Source of the DNA: DAOVRL01 sp023128595
Lineage (GTDB): Bacteria > Planctomycetota > Phycisphaerae > Sedimentisphaerales > Anaerobacaceae
DNA: 20,087 nt
Direction: 5' to 3'
Assembly (NCBI GenBank): GCA_030628155.1
Contig: DAOVRL010000073.1
Span: forward strand, 1-20,087
Part shown: in pieces, positions 1 to 7,393 of the stretch
Layout of the letters: every line of letters begins with the position of its first letter
How positions within the stretch are numbered: the stretch's first letter is position 1
The notes under the pieces: model-generated
What the model was told of the DNA's origin: nothing
Seen by the model: the letters and a program-made list of their open reading frames with translations, nothing else
Database searches by the model: none
Made by a program: the position numbers and the translations under genes

Positions 1-90
1 AAACCCAATCATCTTATGAACAAATCCAATGCAACCTTCTGTCTCGCAAAGGTTTACGAGAACAAACCACCCCAGACCTCTCGAAAAAAC

Positions 91-123
91 GAACCCAAAA
101 CGAACCCAAAACGAACCCAATTT
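91..123. repeat. Three tandem copies of an 11-bp unit
   Basis: The unit GAACCCAAAAC occurs at 91-101 and 102-112, with a third, partly diverged copy from 113. The short string AACCCAAT recurs elsewhere in the first 230 bases, and a block like CCCCGCCCCCAAA appears near 124 and again near 227. This looks like non-coding slippage-prone DNA. No protein-like reading is convincing here. Confidence 0.75.
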
Positions 124-168
124 CCCCGCCCCCAAAGTCCCCACCTCTCCCAATTACCCACCCCCCGC

Positions 169-217
169 GATACGCAATACGAAATACGACATACGATATA
201 CGCGATACGAAATACAA
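169..217. repeat. Seven tandem copies of a heptamer, consensus NATACGA
   Basis: Read in steps of seven, the stretch is GATACGC, AATACGA, AATACGA, CATACGA, TATACGC, GATACGA, AATACAA. The core ATACG is kept in six units, and the last unit drifts. The period is 7, not 3, so a coding origin is unlikely. The function is unknown. It lies about 130 bases upstream of the first gene. Confidence 0.85.
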
Positions 218-248
218 ACCCAATTCCCCCGCCCCCAAACTTCGGCTC

Positions 249-277
249 TTGCTCACTACCCTGCTTACAAATAGAAT
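249..277 (+). promoter_or_regulatory. Possible sigma-70 promoter for the PQQ-propeller gene at 347
   Basis: TTGCTC (249-254) and TAGAAT (272-277) are separated by exactly 17 bases. The -10 box matches the consensus at 5 of 6 positions and the -35 box only weakly. Predicted transcription would start near 284, giving a leader of about 60 bases. Spacing and placement support it; the weak -35 box limits confidence. Confidence 0.35.
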
Positions 278-346
278 GGTGCGCAAAATGGCAATAATAT
301 CAGCAATGTCTAAGGTTCCGGCTCGTCCGGGTTAGGAGTGAAGAAT

Positions 347-1669
347 ATGGACAAGCGTTTGGTATTGATGGTGCCAATGGTCATGATGGTCTCTTGCGGC
401 GTCCGGGCGGATTGGCCGCAGTATCTCGGACCAAACAGGAACGCAAATTCCCCCGAAACCGGATTGTTGCGGTCCTGGCCCCCCAACGGCCCGAAAGTCC
501 TCTGGACCTTCCCTCTTGGCGCCGGATACGGCGCCGCCGCCATTAGCCAGGCCAAGGTCTATGTACTCGACCGCATCGGCAACGAAAAGGACATTCTACG
601 GTGCATCGACCTGCTCAGCGGCGAAGAGCAATGGTCATACGCCTACGCGGCCCCCGGCAGAGTAAGCCACGGCGGCTCAAGGTCCGTACCCGCAATCGAC
701 GACGACTACATCTATACCTGCGGGTCCTTCGGAGACATCCACTGCTTCAACAAGCGCACCCACAAAGTTATCTGGAAAAAGAACGTCTGGAAAGACTTCG
801 GCGGAGGTAGAGTGCCGATGTGGGCTATCAGCCAGAACCCGCTGATCTACGCCGATTCTCTGATATTAGCCTCGCAAACCGAAGAAGCAGGCGTCGTGGC
901 ATACGATAAGGCGACCGGCAATGTAAAATGGGCTTCGCCCGCGCTGCCCGGCAAAGTCGGCTACGTCAGTCCGGCGATTATCAATATCGAAGGCGAGGAC
1001 CAACTGGTTATGATAACCGCCTGCTCCAGAAGCGCCGCCCCGGATGGCCGTTCCGGGCGGCGTCGGGGACCCAGTGATGAATATGCCCTCGGTGCGGTCC
1101 TCGCAATGGACCCCAAAACCGGCAAAACGCTTTGGGCCTACGAAGGCTGGCAGTGCCGAATCCCCGTCCCCAACGTCACGGAGATCGGCGACGGACGCCT
1201 GTTCATTACCGGCGGCTACGAGGCCGGCTCGGCTATGATCAAAATCGAGAAAAACGACGCCAAGTTCGGCGTCACCGAACTCTACAAAACAGACGATTTC
1301 GGCACGCACACCCATCCGCCCATCCTCTACAACGGCCATCTCTACGCCCACTGCACCACCAACACCCGCCGGGACGGAATGGTGTGTATGGACCTCGACG
1401 GCAACGTGAAATGGAAGACGGGACGCTCGCCGGTATTCGACAAGGGCAGCTTCATCTTAGTCGACGGACTTATCCTGAGTGTCGATGGCGTCGTTGGCAT
1501 CCTGAATCTTATCGAGCCCACGCCCAAAGGCTTCAGGACGCTCGCCAGTGCAAAGCTCCTCGACACGAAGGAATGCTGGGGCCCGCTGGCCCTGTCCGAC
1601 GGCAAGCTCGTAATCCGCGACCAAGAGCAGATGAAATGCGTAGTCGTCCGCCGGGAAACGCAGAAATGA
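347..1669 (+). CDS. Exported PQQ-type beta-propeller repeat protein
   Basis: This 440-residue protein has an N-terminal signal sequence, with likely cleavage after VRA (residue 21) so that the mature protein begins DWPQYLGP. A cysteine at residue 17 makes a lipoprotein signal an alternative. Blade motifs of the form xDxxTGxxxW recur: CIDLLSGEEQW, YDKATGNVKW, MDPKTGKTLW and CMDLDGNVKW. They mark a PQQ/BamB-like propeller fold, usually structural or binding rather than a true quinoprotein dehydrogenase in this group. The ATG at 347 is preferred over the in-frame GTG at 338 because AGGAG (334-338) lies 8 bases before it and overlaps the GTG. The protein resembles the second propeller gene at 15738 in its DWPQ start and blade motifs. 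The exact role is unknown; the family is common in Planctomycetota near sulfatases and glycosidases. Confidence 0.88.
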   Translation: MDKRLVLMVPMVMMVSCGVRADWPQYLGPNRNANSPETGLLRSWPPNGPKVLWTFPLGAGYGAAAISQAKVYVLDRIGNEKDILRCIDLLSGEEQWSYAYAAPGRVSHGGSRSVPAIDDDYIYTCGSFGDIHCFNKRTHKVIWKKNVWKDFGGGRVPMWAISQNPLIYADSLILASQTEEAGVVAYDKATGNVKWASPALPGKVGYVSPAIINIEGEDQLVMITACSRSAAPDGRSGRRRGPSDEYALGAVLAMDPKTGKTLWAYEGWQCRIPVPNVTEIGDGRLFITGGYEAGSAMIKIEKNDAKFGVTELYKTDDFGTHTHPPILYNGHLYAHCTTNTRRDGMVCMDLDGNVKWKTGRSPVFDKGSFILVDGLILSVDGVVGILNLIEPTPKGFRTLASAKLLDTKECWGPLALSDGKLVIRDQEQMKCVVVRRETQK

Positions 1670-1748
1670 CTGCCCACCCCAATATCAGGTCCGATATATT
1701 GTTCTTCGTTGCGCGCGAGCTTCTCCGGGCGTTTTCGTCACCTAAAAC

Positions 1749-1795
1749 GGCCAATCTTACTTCCGGATGCAGGCTAATACGCGTTGGCCTTTTTT
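1749..1795 (+). terminator. Possible intrinsic terminator of the PQQ-propeller gene
   Basis: GGCCAA (1749-1754) pairs with TTGGCC (1784-1789), and six T residues follow directly (1790-1795). The loop of 29 bases is long for a classical intrinsic terminator. The position, 80 bases after the stop codon at 1669, fits. Confidence 0.4.
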
Positions 1796-2004
1796 AGAGA
1801 TTCGGATTCCCGCCTTCACAGGGACACATTGCCCTATCTCCTTTCGCACCAAGTACTTAGGTCAGTGTGTCGGCAAAACACGGCAGGTCTCGATTTGTGA
1901 ATTTTTCTCAAAAGCTGCAATAAAGGACCTTTCCGCATTCGTCTTTATATTTGAAATCTCGGCCTTACAAAACAAAAACGGTGTTTATTCAGGCAGGGCC
2001 AAAA

Positions 2005-2151
2005 ATGCTAAGAAAAATAACTGCTGAAATTGGAGCGGCGGTTAGGGTGATAGTGGCGGAGAATCGCAATGTCGTGCGGAGTTTTGTCAAGGACGTAGCA
2101 AGTTTGCTCACAAGATTTGGCCAACCGCAAAAGAAACGAAAAACCGCGTGA
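2005..2151 (+). CDS. Doubtful 48-residue small ORF
   Basis: The ATG at 2005 opens a 48-residue frame starting MLRKITAEIGAAVRVIVAEN and ending in a basic tail, KKRKTA. It ends 31 bases before the next gene. The start resembles that of the next protein (MLKKIT), also at DNA level (AAATGCTAAGAAAA versus AAATGCTAAAGAAAA). The ribosome-binding site is weak (a GGCAGGG about 6 bases upstream). It has no family match that I recognise. It could be a real small protein, a decayed duplicate of the neighbouring gene's start, or chance. Confidence 0.2.
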   Translation: MLRKITAEIGAAVRVIVAENRNVVRSFVKDVASLLTRFGQPQKKRKTA

Positions 2152-2182
2152 TGCAAAAAGCTAACCTGGAAAGGGGCACGAA

Positions 2183-3040
2183 ATGCTAAAGAAAATTACA
2201 CTGGCTGCCGTTGCTGCAGGCCTGCTGATAGGGTCCGCAAACCTTTTCGCCCGGGAGACGAAGAAAAAACCCCAGGCCAAACCGGGACAAAAACAAGAGG
2301 CCCAGGCCAAGAAAGTCCACGCGCAAAAACCAAAGGCCCAGGCCAAGAAAGTCCGCGCGCAAAAACCAAAGGCCGACCAGAAACTCGGACCCAAGCAAGC
2401 GGAGGCTTTGCAGCGGCAACGCCGTCAGGAGGCGGCCAGGAAGACGGCGGCCCTGCAAAAGAAACGCCAGGCGGCAGCTAAGAGAGCACAAGCTATGCGG
2501 AACAGGCAGCAGCACGCAGCGGCCAAAAGGAATCACCCGTCGCAGAAACAGCGTCAAGAGGCGGCCAGGAGAGCAGAGGCTCAGCGCAGGGCGCGTATGC
2601 AGACGGCGGCCCGAAGAGCCGCGCCCGGAGCCAGACCCGACAGCAGGCCTCAGCCGACCCGTCCGGGGCTTTATCAGGCCGGCCCACAGATGCTCAGCCG
2701 ATGGCTGGACGAGCTAACTCAGGCCTATCGTGCAAATGACAGAGAAAAGATGGGGCTGCTTATCAAGAGAATGCACGAGGTCAGACAGAGAATCCAGAGG
2801 GTCAGGGCGGCTCAGGGTCAGCTCTGGCGCGGAGCGGCCCCCCGTTGGCGAGCGCCTCAACACAGAGATATCAACGTGCCCGGCCACCACGGCACGCCCG
2901 AGCGCAGTGTGAAACCGCCCCCACACGGACAGCCGCACGCGGACGTGCATAAGCCGGAGCAGGGCCCGCACAAGCGACCATCGGCAAGCCCGAAAAAGCC
3001 GCAGGCCTCGCCGCCGAGACGGCCGGCACCAAAAAGATAA
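2183..3040 (+). CDS. Exported, highly basic low-complexity protein of unknown function
   Basis: The protein has 285 residues. It begins with a signal peptide (MLKKITLAAVAAGLLIGSAN..., likely cleaved after LFA, residue 23). Residues 25-155 are dominated by Lys, Arg, Gln and Ala and would form long charged helices or stay disordered. A 12-residue unit, AQAKKV[H/R]AQKPK, is repeated in tandem. Residues 165-215 (GLYQAGPQMLSRWLDELTQA onward) look like an ordinary amphipathic helical segment. The C-terminus is rich in Pro, His and Lys (KPPPHGQPHADVHKPEQG). AAGGGG at 2171-2176, 6 bases before the ATG, supports the start. No family was recognised. A polyanion-binding role (sulfated glycan, nucleic acid or cell-wall polymer) is only inferred from the charge. 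Confidence 0.7.
   Translation: MLKKITLAAVAAGLLIGSANLFARETKKKPQAKPGQKQEAQAKKVHAQKPKAQAKKVRAQKPKADQKLGPKQAEALQRQRRQEAARKTAALQKKRQAAAKRAQAMRNRQQHAAAKRNHPSQKQRQEAARRAEAQRRARMQTAARRAAPGARPDSRPQPTRPGLYQAGPQMLSRWLDELTQAYRANDREKMGLLIKRMHEVRQRIQRVRAAQGQLWRGAAPRWRAPQHRDINVPGHHGTPERSVKPPPHGQPHADVHKPEQGPHKRPSASPKKPQASPPRRPAPKR
2300..2371 (+). repeat. In-frame tandem duplication of 36 bp
   Basis: Positions 2300-2335 and 2336-2371 are copies of the same 36-base unit differing at one position (CCAC versus CCGC, giving His versus Arg). The near identity indicates a recent in-frame duplication within the basic exported protein. Confidence 0.9.
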
Positions 3041-3092
3041 CCGAAGCGTTTTGAGCGCTGTCCTGGAATTAATAGCCCTCCTTAAGGCGACT

Positions 3093-3127
3093 GGGTGTGC
3101 ATGTAACTCGTGCACATCCGGTTTTTT
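3093..3127 (+). terminator. Intrinsic terminator of the basic exported protein gene
   Basis: GGGTGTGCA (3093-3101) pairs with TGCACATCC (3111-3119) in a 9-bp stem with one G-T pair and a 9-base loop. Six T residues follow at 3122-3127. It lies 53 bases after the stop codon. Confidence 0.7.
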
Positions 3128-3189
3128 ATGGAGATCAAAGCTCGGCGCAACCGTTCACGGGGTGATATGTTGTATTTTGGCCGTTTTTC

Positions 3190-3352
3190 GTCATTGCGAG
3201 TAGCGAAGCCCGATTTTTGTCATTGCGAGGAGCAAAGCGACGAAGCAATCTCGAAGTCTGGGATTGCTTCGCTGCGCTCGCAACAGGCTCCGCAATCTCG
3301 ATTTTCAAGTGTTTGAGATTGGCACGACCTTTGAAAAAGGCCTCGCAATGAC
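3190..3352. repeat. Dispersed palindromic repeat of the GTCATTGCGAGG type
   Basis: GTCATTGCGAGG (3219-3230) and its exact reverse complement CCTCGCAATGAC (3341-3352) form 12-bp terminal arms. Inside are a GAAGCAATCTC (3242-3252) that pairs with GGGATTGCTTC (3260-3270) except one base, and CAATCTC (3293-3299) facing GAGATTG (3315-3321). A partial extra copy of the left arm, GTCATTGCGAG, lies at 3190-3200. Repeats of this kind (CATTGCGAGGAGCnAAGCGACGAAGCAATCTC-like) are widespread in intergenic DNA of many bacteria, including metagenomic lineages, and behave like REP/MITE elements. It encodes no transposase. Confidence 0.75.
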
Positions 3353-3429
3353 ACAGAAACTCAGTTTATACCCCCTGAACGGTTACAACTCGGCGCGCAC
3401 GTTGTTTGGCGGATTCGTCGAGGGTCTTG

Positions 3430-3987
3430 TTACTGCCAGTTCTTTGGGTAGCGGATGGATTTGGGCTGGATACGAAAGCGCTGACACAGCTTGTCCACCA
3501 GTGCATATACCCTTTTGATCTGATAGTCTGTTGGTCGGGCGGTTATGCCGTCGCCTACAACGCAGATACGTATGGCCTGACTCCTGCCACTCCAGGTTCG
3601 GCTCGGCGTGATTGACCATTGCATTTGCCACTTTTCGGTTGGCAGTACTCGTCCGTTGCCCCCGCCGAGCCCGTTACAGACCACAAAGTGACAGTTGAGG
3701 TCCTCCGGACCGGCCAGTCCGCTGAGAGAGGCCAACTGTTCTATGTTGCCGGCTTTCGTGCCGCTACAGTAAATCTCGACGCAGTCCCAGCGGTTCGGTT
3801 GCTGCGCAGCTCGAGAACGAACAGCCGCTTCGATCGGGTCAAGACGATCAAGACCTACATAGATCGAAAGGCTGAATGGACCGGCCGAGGGGGGATTGCC
3901 GCTCAGGGCCATCAAGACTATCGCGCCGGTCGTCATCGAGACCAGCAGTGCCGCCAACACCTTTGCAACTCTCGGCTGATTTGACAT
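3430..3987 (-). CDS. Membrane-anchored amidase_2/PGRP-like protein lacking zinc ligands
   Basis: The protein has 185 residues. It starts with a short basic stretch and a hydrophobic anchor or signal (VAKVLAALLVSMTTGAIVLM). The rest follows the layout of N-acetylmuramoyl-L-alanine amidases of the T7-lysozyme/PGRP type. WDCVEIYCSGT matches the usual VHHSAT/VHCSAT strand, CHFVVCNGLGGGNGRV the YHFVIGNG strand, IRICVVGDG the IGICLVGDF strand, and RPTDYQIKRVYALVDKLCQRF the PTxxQ helix. The first zinc ligand (His of VHCSAT) is Tyr here, and the catalytic-type Tyr before HF is Cys. The protein ends at YPKNWQ, with no C-terminal His or Cys ligand. It is therefore probably a binding protein or a decayed enzyme. 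The ribosome-binding site before the ATG is weak. There is no operon partner on this strand. Confidence 0.6.
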   Translation of the reverse strand: MSNQPRVAKVLAALLVSMTTGAIVLMALSGNPPSAGPFSLSIYVGLDRLDPIEAAVRSRAAQQPNRWDCVEIYCSGTKAGNIEQLASLSGLAGPEDLNCHFVVCNGLGGGNGRVLPTEKWQMQWSITPSRTWSGRSQAIRICVVGDGITARPTDYQIKRVYALVDKLCQRFRIQPKSIRYPKNWQ

Positions 3988-4372
3988 AGTCGGACCCAGG
4001 CAAACAGAAAAACTTCGAGCCTAACTGCTTTAGAAAGCCCATGCAGTTATAATGTAAACATCGGCAGGTACTAATGTATTACTCCAGATTTTGCCGAAAA
4101 TTTTATAATTTCTCTTCACCGGTTCAAAAAGTTACAGTGTCGTCCGAAAAGACGCGGAAAACTCTCAGAAATTTTTGAGCGCCGCAGCACTTGGCCAAAA
4201 TCTCAGAGCCAAGCTCCTCACAGATAACTTGTTACAAACGTGTTGATTTATGGGACTCGAGTCTGTATATTCCCTTCGTGAAGCTGAGCGCCGGATACCG
4301 AGTGTTTGTTCTCGGCGTCGAGATCAGCGTTCTTGCGTTGAAAGTCTTATTGGCCAAAAGCGAGGTGCAAGG
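3988..4372. other. 385-base AT-richer spacer upstream of the DUF4954 gene
   Basis: This spacer lies between the divergently oriented amidase-like gene (minus) and the DUF4954 gene (plus). It contains two TATAAT boxes (4048-4053 and 4104-4109) without a well-spaced -35 partner, and a well-formed promoter at 4243-4271. The open frame that continues upstream of 4373 has no family-like residues and crosses that promoter, so it is treated as leader. Confidence 0.5.
4243..4271 (+). promoter_or_regulatory. Sigma-70-like promoter of the DUF4954 gene
   Basis: TTGATT (4243-4248) and TATATT (4266-4271) are separated by exactly 17 bases. Transcription would begin near 4278, leaving a leader of about 95 bases before the ATG at 4373. 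This also argues against any start codon near 4250. Confidence 0.5.
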
Positions 4373-6400
4373 ATGGCATCGGAATTTTGTGCAGAGACAA
4401 AATGCAACGAGAAGCATTTGGAAACCCGTTCATTATCGGCAGAGGAAATCTCAAGACTGGCCAATCAGGGCTGCAGTTGCGCGGACTGGTCCATGGTCGA
4501 AGTCGCCGACGGGTTCGATGCTGAAAGAGTAAAGGCGACGCACTTCAGCGGACGGGTGAAGTTGGGCGCGTTCAACAAACGCATAGCTTTTTTCGGCGGC
4601 GTTGAGAAACCCGCCGGCATCAGCAACGCAACAATCCACAACTGCACAATCGGCGACAACGTCTATATCGACCAGATCAGAAACTACATCGCCGGCTACG
4701 TAATTGAAGACGACGTGATAATCGAGAATGTCGATTTGCTGGCCGTCGAGGGCGAAAGCTCGTTCGGCAACGGCACCGAGGTGGCCGTGGTCAACGAGGC
4801 CGGGGGCAGAGAAATACCGATTTATGACCACCTTTCCGCTCACACCGCCTACATAATAGCGTTTTATCGCCATCGGCCCAAGGTCATCGAAAGCCTCAAA
4901 ACAATGATCGCCGAATATACTGCCTCGGTTACCTCCTCTCTGGGCCTCGTCTCTGCCGGCGCCAGGCTCATCAACTGCCGAATCATCAAAAATGTCAGGA
5001 TCGGCCCCGGCGCCGTGATCGAGGGGATCAACAGACTTGAGAACGGCTCGGTCAATAGCTGCCCCGAAGACCCGGTTTACATTGGACCGGGTGTCTATGC
5101 CGAAGATTTTATCGTCTCCAGCGGCTCGAAGATTACCGACGGCACGATAATATCCGAGTGCTTTGTAGGCCAGGGCACGGTATTGGCCAAGCACTACTCT
5201 GCGGAAAGCTCGGTGTTCTTCGCCAACTGCGGCGGCTTCCACGGCGAGGCCTGCGCGGTATTCGCCGGGCCTTATACCGTCACACATCATAAGTCCACCC
5301 TGCTTATCGCAGGTCTGTTTTCCTTTCTCAACGCCGGCAGCGGAACCAACCAGAGCAATCATATGTACAAACTGGGGCCGACCCACCAGGGTATCATCGA
5401 GCGCGGCTCCAAAACGGCCAGCGATTCGTACATACTCTGGCCGGCAAAGGTCGGACCATTTACCGTTGTCATGGGCAGACACTACAGAAACTCAGACACT
5501 TCGGATTTGCCTTTCTCCTACCTGATTGAGCACGAAGATGAAAGCATTCTCGTCCCCGGCGTGAACCTGCGCAGCGTAGGAACCGTCCGAGATGCTCGAA
5601 AATGGCCCAAACGGGACAGGCGAAAGGGCAGGAAGAAACTCGATCATATAAACTTTAAGCTCTTGAGCCCTTACACGATTCAGAAGATGCTTAACGGCAG
5701 CCGGTTGCTCAGAAACCTTAAAGCCACATCCGGAGACAACACCGAATACTTTACCTTCAACAGTGTCAGGATTAAAAACTCATCGCTCGAAAGAGGCATT
5801 AAGCTTTACGAAATCGGCACAGACAAATTCCTGGGAAATTGTCTGATTAAACGGCTGGAAGGCAAGCGGTTCCGAAGCGTTGACAAGCTTCGCTCGGCGC
5901 TGTCGCCCCAAACCGAAATTGGGGCCGGCAAGTGGATAGACCTGGCCGGCTTGTTCGCTCCGCAGGAGATTGTGGAGAAATTACTGACCGACATCGAAAA
6001 TGGTACCGTCGTCACGCTTGAACAGGTAGCCGAGGCATTCCGGTCTATGTATGAAAATTATCCTGCGTACGAATGGGCCTGGGCCGCGAGCGTGTTGCAG
6101 CAGTGCCTCCGTAAAACAATTGACCGGATAACGCCAAAGGATATTGTTGAGCTGGTGGCAAGATGGAAGTCGGCCGTCGTCGAGCTCGACCGGATGCTTT
6201 CTGCCGACACTAAGAAGGAATTCACCGTCGCCGCCCAAATTGGATTCGGCATTGACGGCGATAACCAAAGCAGACAGGTCGATTTCCGGCAGGTAAGGGG
6301 CACGTTCGAAGAAAACAGCTTCGTCCGCGAAATTGAACGGCATATTGCCGCCAAAACAGCGCTCGCCGACGAGCTGATCGCCAGGCTGGAAAAGATTTAG
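4373..6400 (+). CDS. DUF4954 family protein with left-handed beta-helix (hexapeptide) region
   Basis: The protein has 675 residues. The N-terminus (LSAEEISRLANQGCSCADWS, then HFSGRVKLG near residue 58) matches the start I know for DUF4954. Residues 85-125 and 195-300 carry hexapeptide-like turns ([I/V]xxxx pattern: IHNCTIGDNVYI, CRIIKNVRIGPGAVIEG, VYIGPGVYAEDFIV) of the kind that form left-handed beta-helices in acyl- and nucleotidyl-transferases. Conserved-looking, polar cores follow: NCGGFHGE, HHKSTLLIAG, GSGTNQSNHMYKLGPTHQG. The ATG at 4373 has GAGG 7 bases upstream. The biochemical function is not established. NagB lies next downstream (137-base gap with its own -10-like box), which suggests but does not prove a role in amino-sugar metabolism. 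No signal peptide is present, so it is cytoplasmic. Confidence 0.85.
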   Translation: MASEFCAETKCNEKHLETRSLSAEEISRLANQGCSCADWSMVEVADGFDAERVKATHFSGRVKLGAFNKRIAFFGGVEKPAGISNATIHNCTIGDNVYIDQIRNYIAGYVIEDDVIIENVDLLAVEGESSFGNGTEVAVVNEAGGREIPIYDHLSAHTAYIIAFYRHRPKVIESLKTMIAEYTASVTSSLGLVSAGARLINCRIIKNVRIGPGAVIEGINRLENGSVNSCPEDPVYIGPGVYAEDFIVSSGSKITDGTIISECFVGQGTVLAKHYSAESSVFFANCGGFHGEACAVFAGPYTVTHHKSTLLIAGLFSFLNAGSGTNQSNHMYKLGPTHQGIIERGSKTASDSYILWPAKVGPFTVVMGRHYRNSDTSDLPFSYLIEHEDESILVPGVNLRSVGTVRDARKWPKRDRRKGRKKLDHINFKLLSPYTIQKMLNGSRLLRNLKATSGDNTEYFTFNSVRIKNSSLERGIKLYEIGTDKFLGNCLIKRLEGKRFRSVDKLRSALSPQTEIGAGKWIDLAGLFAPQEIVEKLLTDIENGTVVTLEQVAEAFRSMYENYPAYEWAWAASVLQQCLRKTIDRITPKDIVELVARWKSAVVELDRMLSADTKKEFTVAAQIGFGIDGDNQSRQVDFRQVRGTFEENSFVREIERHIAAKTALADELIARLEKI

Positions 6401-6480
6401 CTCCCGGCAAATTGCCCCTTGCCGCTGGAATGGAAACGCAGTAAGAATAGCCCTATGGGTTTTGATTTTGGACCGTGCTT

Positions 6481-6486
6481 TATAAT
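6481..6486 (+). promoter_or_regulatory. Possible -10 box for nagB
   Basis: A perfect TATAAT lies 52 bases before the nagB start. The candidate -35 sequences upstream (TTTTGA at 6460-6465, TTGATT at 6462-6467) are spaced 15 and 13 bases away, too short for a classical promoter. The evidence is therefore only the -10 hexamer. Confidence 0.3.
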
Positions 6487-6537
6487 TACGCACGGTGTGG
6501 GCAAGAATGTGAACCGTTTTTAGCAAAAGGACTGCTT

Positions 6538-7350
6538 ATGAGAGTGATAATTGAACCGGACTATGAAACAGCAGCCAAATGGACTGCCAGCTACATCGTC
6601 AAGAAGATTAATGAGTTCGGCCCGAACCAGGGCAAACCGTTTGTGCTGGGCCTGCCGACGGGCTCTTCTCCGATAGGTGTCTATAACGAGCTGGTCGAGC
6701 TTTACAAGGCGCAGAAGGTGTCGTTCGAGAATGTCGTCACCTTCAATATGGACGAATACGTGAATCTGCCCGAAGACCACCCGGAAAGCTACCATTCGTT
6801 TATGCGGACATATTTGTTCAGCCATATAGATATTCCGGAGGACAACGTCAACATTCTCAACGGCAACGCGCCGGACCTCGAGGCCGAGTGCGCGAGGTAT
6901 GAAGAAAAGATAAAGGAGATCGGCGGCGTCAAGCTCTTCCTCGGCGGCATAGGCCCAGACGGCCACATAGCGTTCAATGAGCCGAGCTCCTCCCTGTCAT
7001 CGAGGACGCGCATCAAGACGCTGACTTACGACACCATCGTGGCCAACTCGCGATTCTTCGACAACGATATCAATAAGGTCCCAAAAACCGCTCTGACCGT
7101 CGGTGTCGGGACTGTGATGGAGGCCGAGGAAGTGCTGATAATCGTCAACGGCCATAACAAAGCGCGGGCGCTGCGACACGCCATTGAAGAAAGCGTAAAT
7201 CACATGTGGACAATAAGCGCCCTGCAAATGCACCCCAAAGGCATTATTGTCTGCGATGAGCAGGCAACGATAGAATTAAAAGTCGGCACGGTAAAATATT
7301 TCAAGGATATAGAATCAGCCAATCTGGACCCGGCTACTTTGTTGAAATAA
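6538..7350 (+). CDS. nagB: Glucosamine-6-phosphate deaminase NagB
   Basis: NagB converts glucosamine-6-phosphate to fructose-6-phosphate and ammonia, feeding amino sugars into glycolysis. The protein has 270 residues, against 266 in E. coli, and the numbering aligns almost exactly. Active-site residues Asp72 (FNMDEY), Asp141, His143 and Glu148 (GIGPDGHIAFNEP) are all present. So are the allosteric N-acetylglucosamine-6-phosphate site residues known from E. coli: Ser151, Ser152, Arg158, Lys160, Thr161 and Tyr254. The phosphate-binding loop is LGLPTGSSPIGVY. The ATG at 6538 has AAAAGG 7 bases upstream; the open frame beyond it is leader. A TATAAT at 6481-6486 may be the -10 box of its own promoter. 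Confidence 0.97.
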   Translation: MRVIIEPDYETAAKWTASYIVKKINEFGPNQGKPFVLGLPTGSSPIGVYNELVELYKAQKVSFENVVTFNMDEYVNLPEDHPESYHSFMRTYLFSHIDIPEDNVNILNGNAPDLEAECARYEEKIKEIGGVKLFLGGIGPDGHIAFNEPSSSLSSRTRIKTLTYDTIVANSRFFDNDINKVPKTALTVGVGTVMEAEEVLIIVNGHNKARALRHAIEESVNHMWTISALQMHPKGIIVCDEQATIELKVGTVKYFKDIESANLDPATLLK

Positions 7351-7393
7351 CCCGGCCGATTGCCAAACTCGACTACGCACACGTGAAATGGAA

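Larger units (their letters stand above)
1670..2182. other. 513-base spacer between two genes
   Basis: The spacer contains a terminator-like element (1749-1795) and one doubtful small ORF (2005-2151). The other open frames have no ribosome-binding site, no recognisable motif and poor composition. The AT-rich part around 1900-2000 could hold the promoter of the gene at 2183, but no well-spaced -35/-10 pair was found. Confidence 0.5.

Noticed and set aside
169..217. The heptamer array as a CRISPR array
   Set aside because: Units are 7 bases and contiguous. There are no 20-40 base repeats separated by unique spacers, and no cas gene is nearby.
16..297. Overlapping small open frames across the left-edge repeats
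   Set aside because: They translate simple repeats into Pro/Thr/Asn-rich strings, differ completely between frames, and have no ribosome-binding site.
4451..5482. A 343-codon open frame on the minus strand opposite the DUF4954 gene
   Set aside because: It lies wholly inside a recognised plus-strand gene, has no ribosome-binding site or family motif, and arises from the GC-rich codon pattern of that gene.
6405..6424. Hairpin CGGCAA/TTGCCG after the DUF4954 gene as an intrinsic terminator
   Set aside because: The stem is only 6 bp and no T run follows, so chance cannot be excluded.
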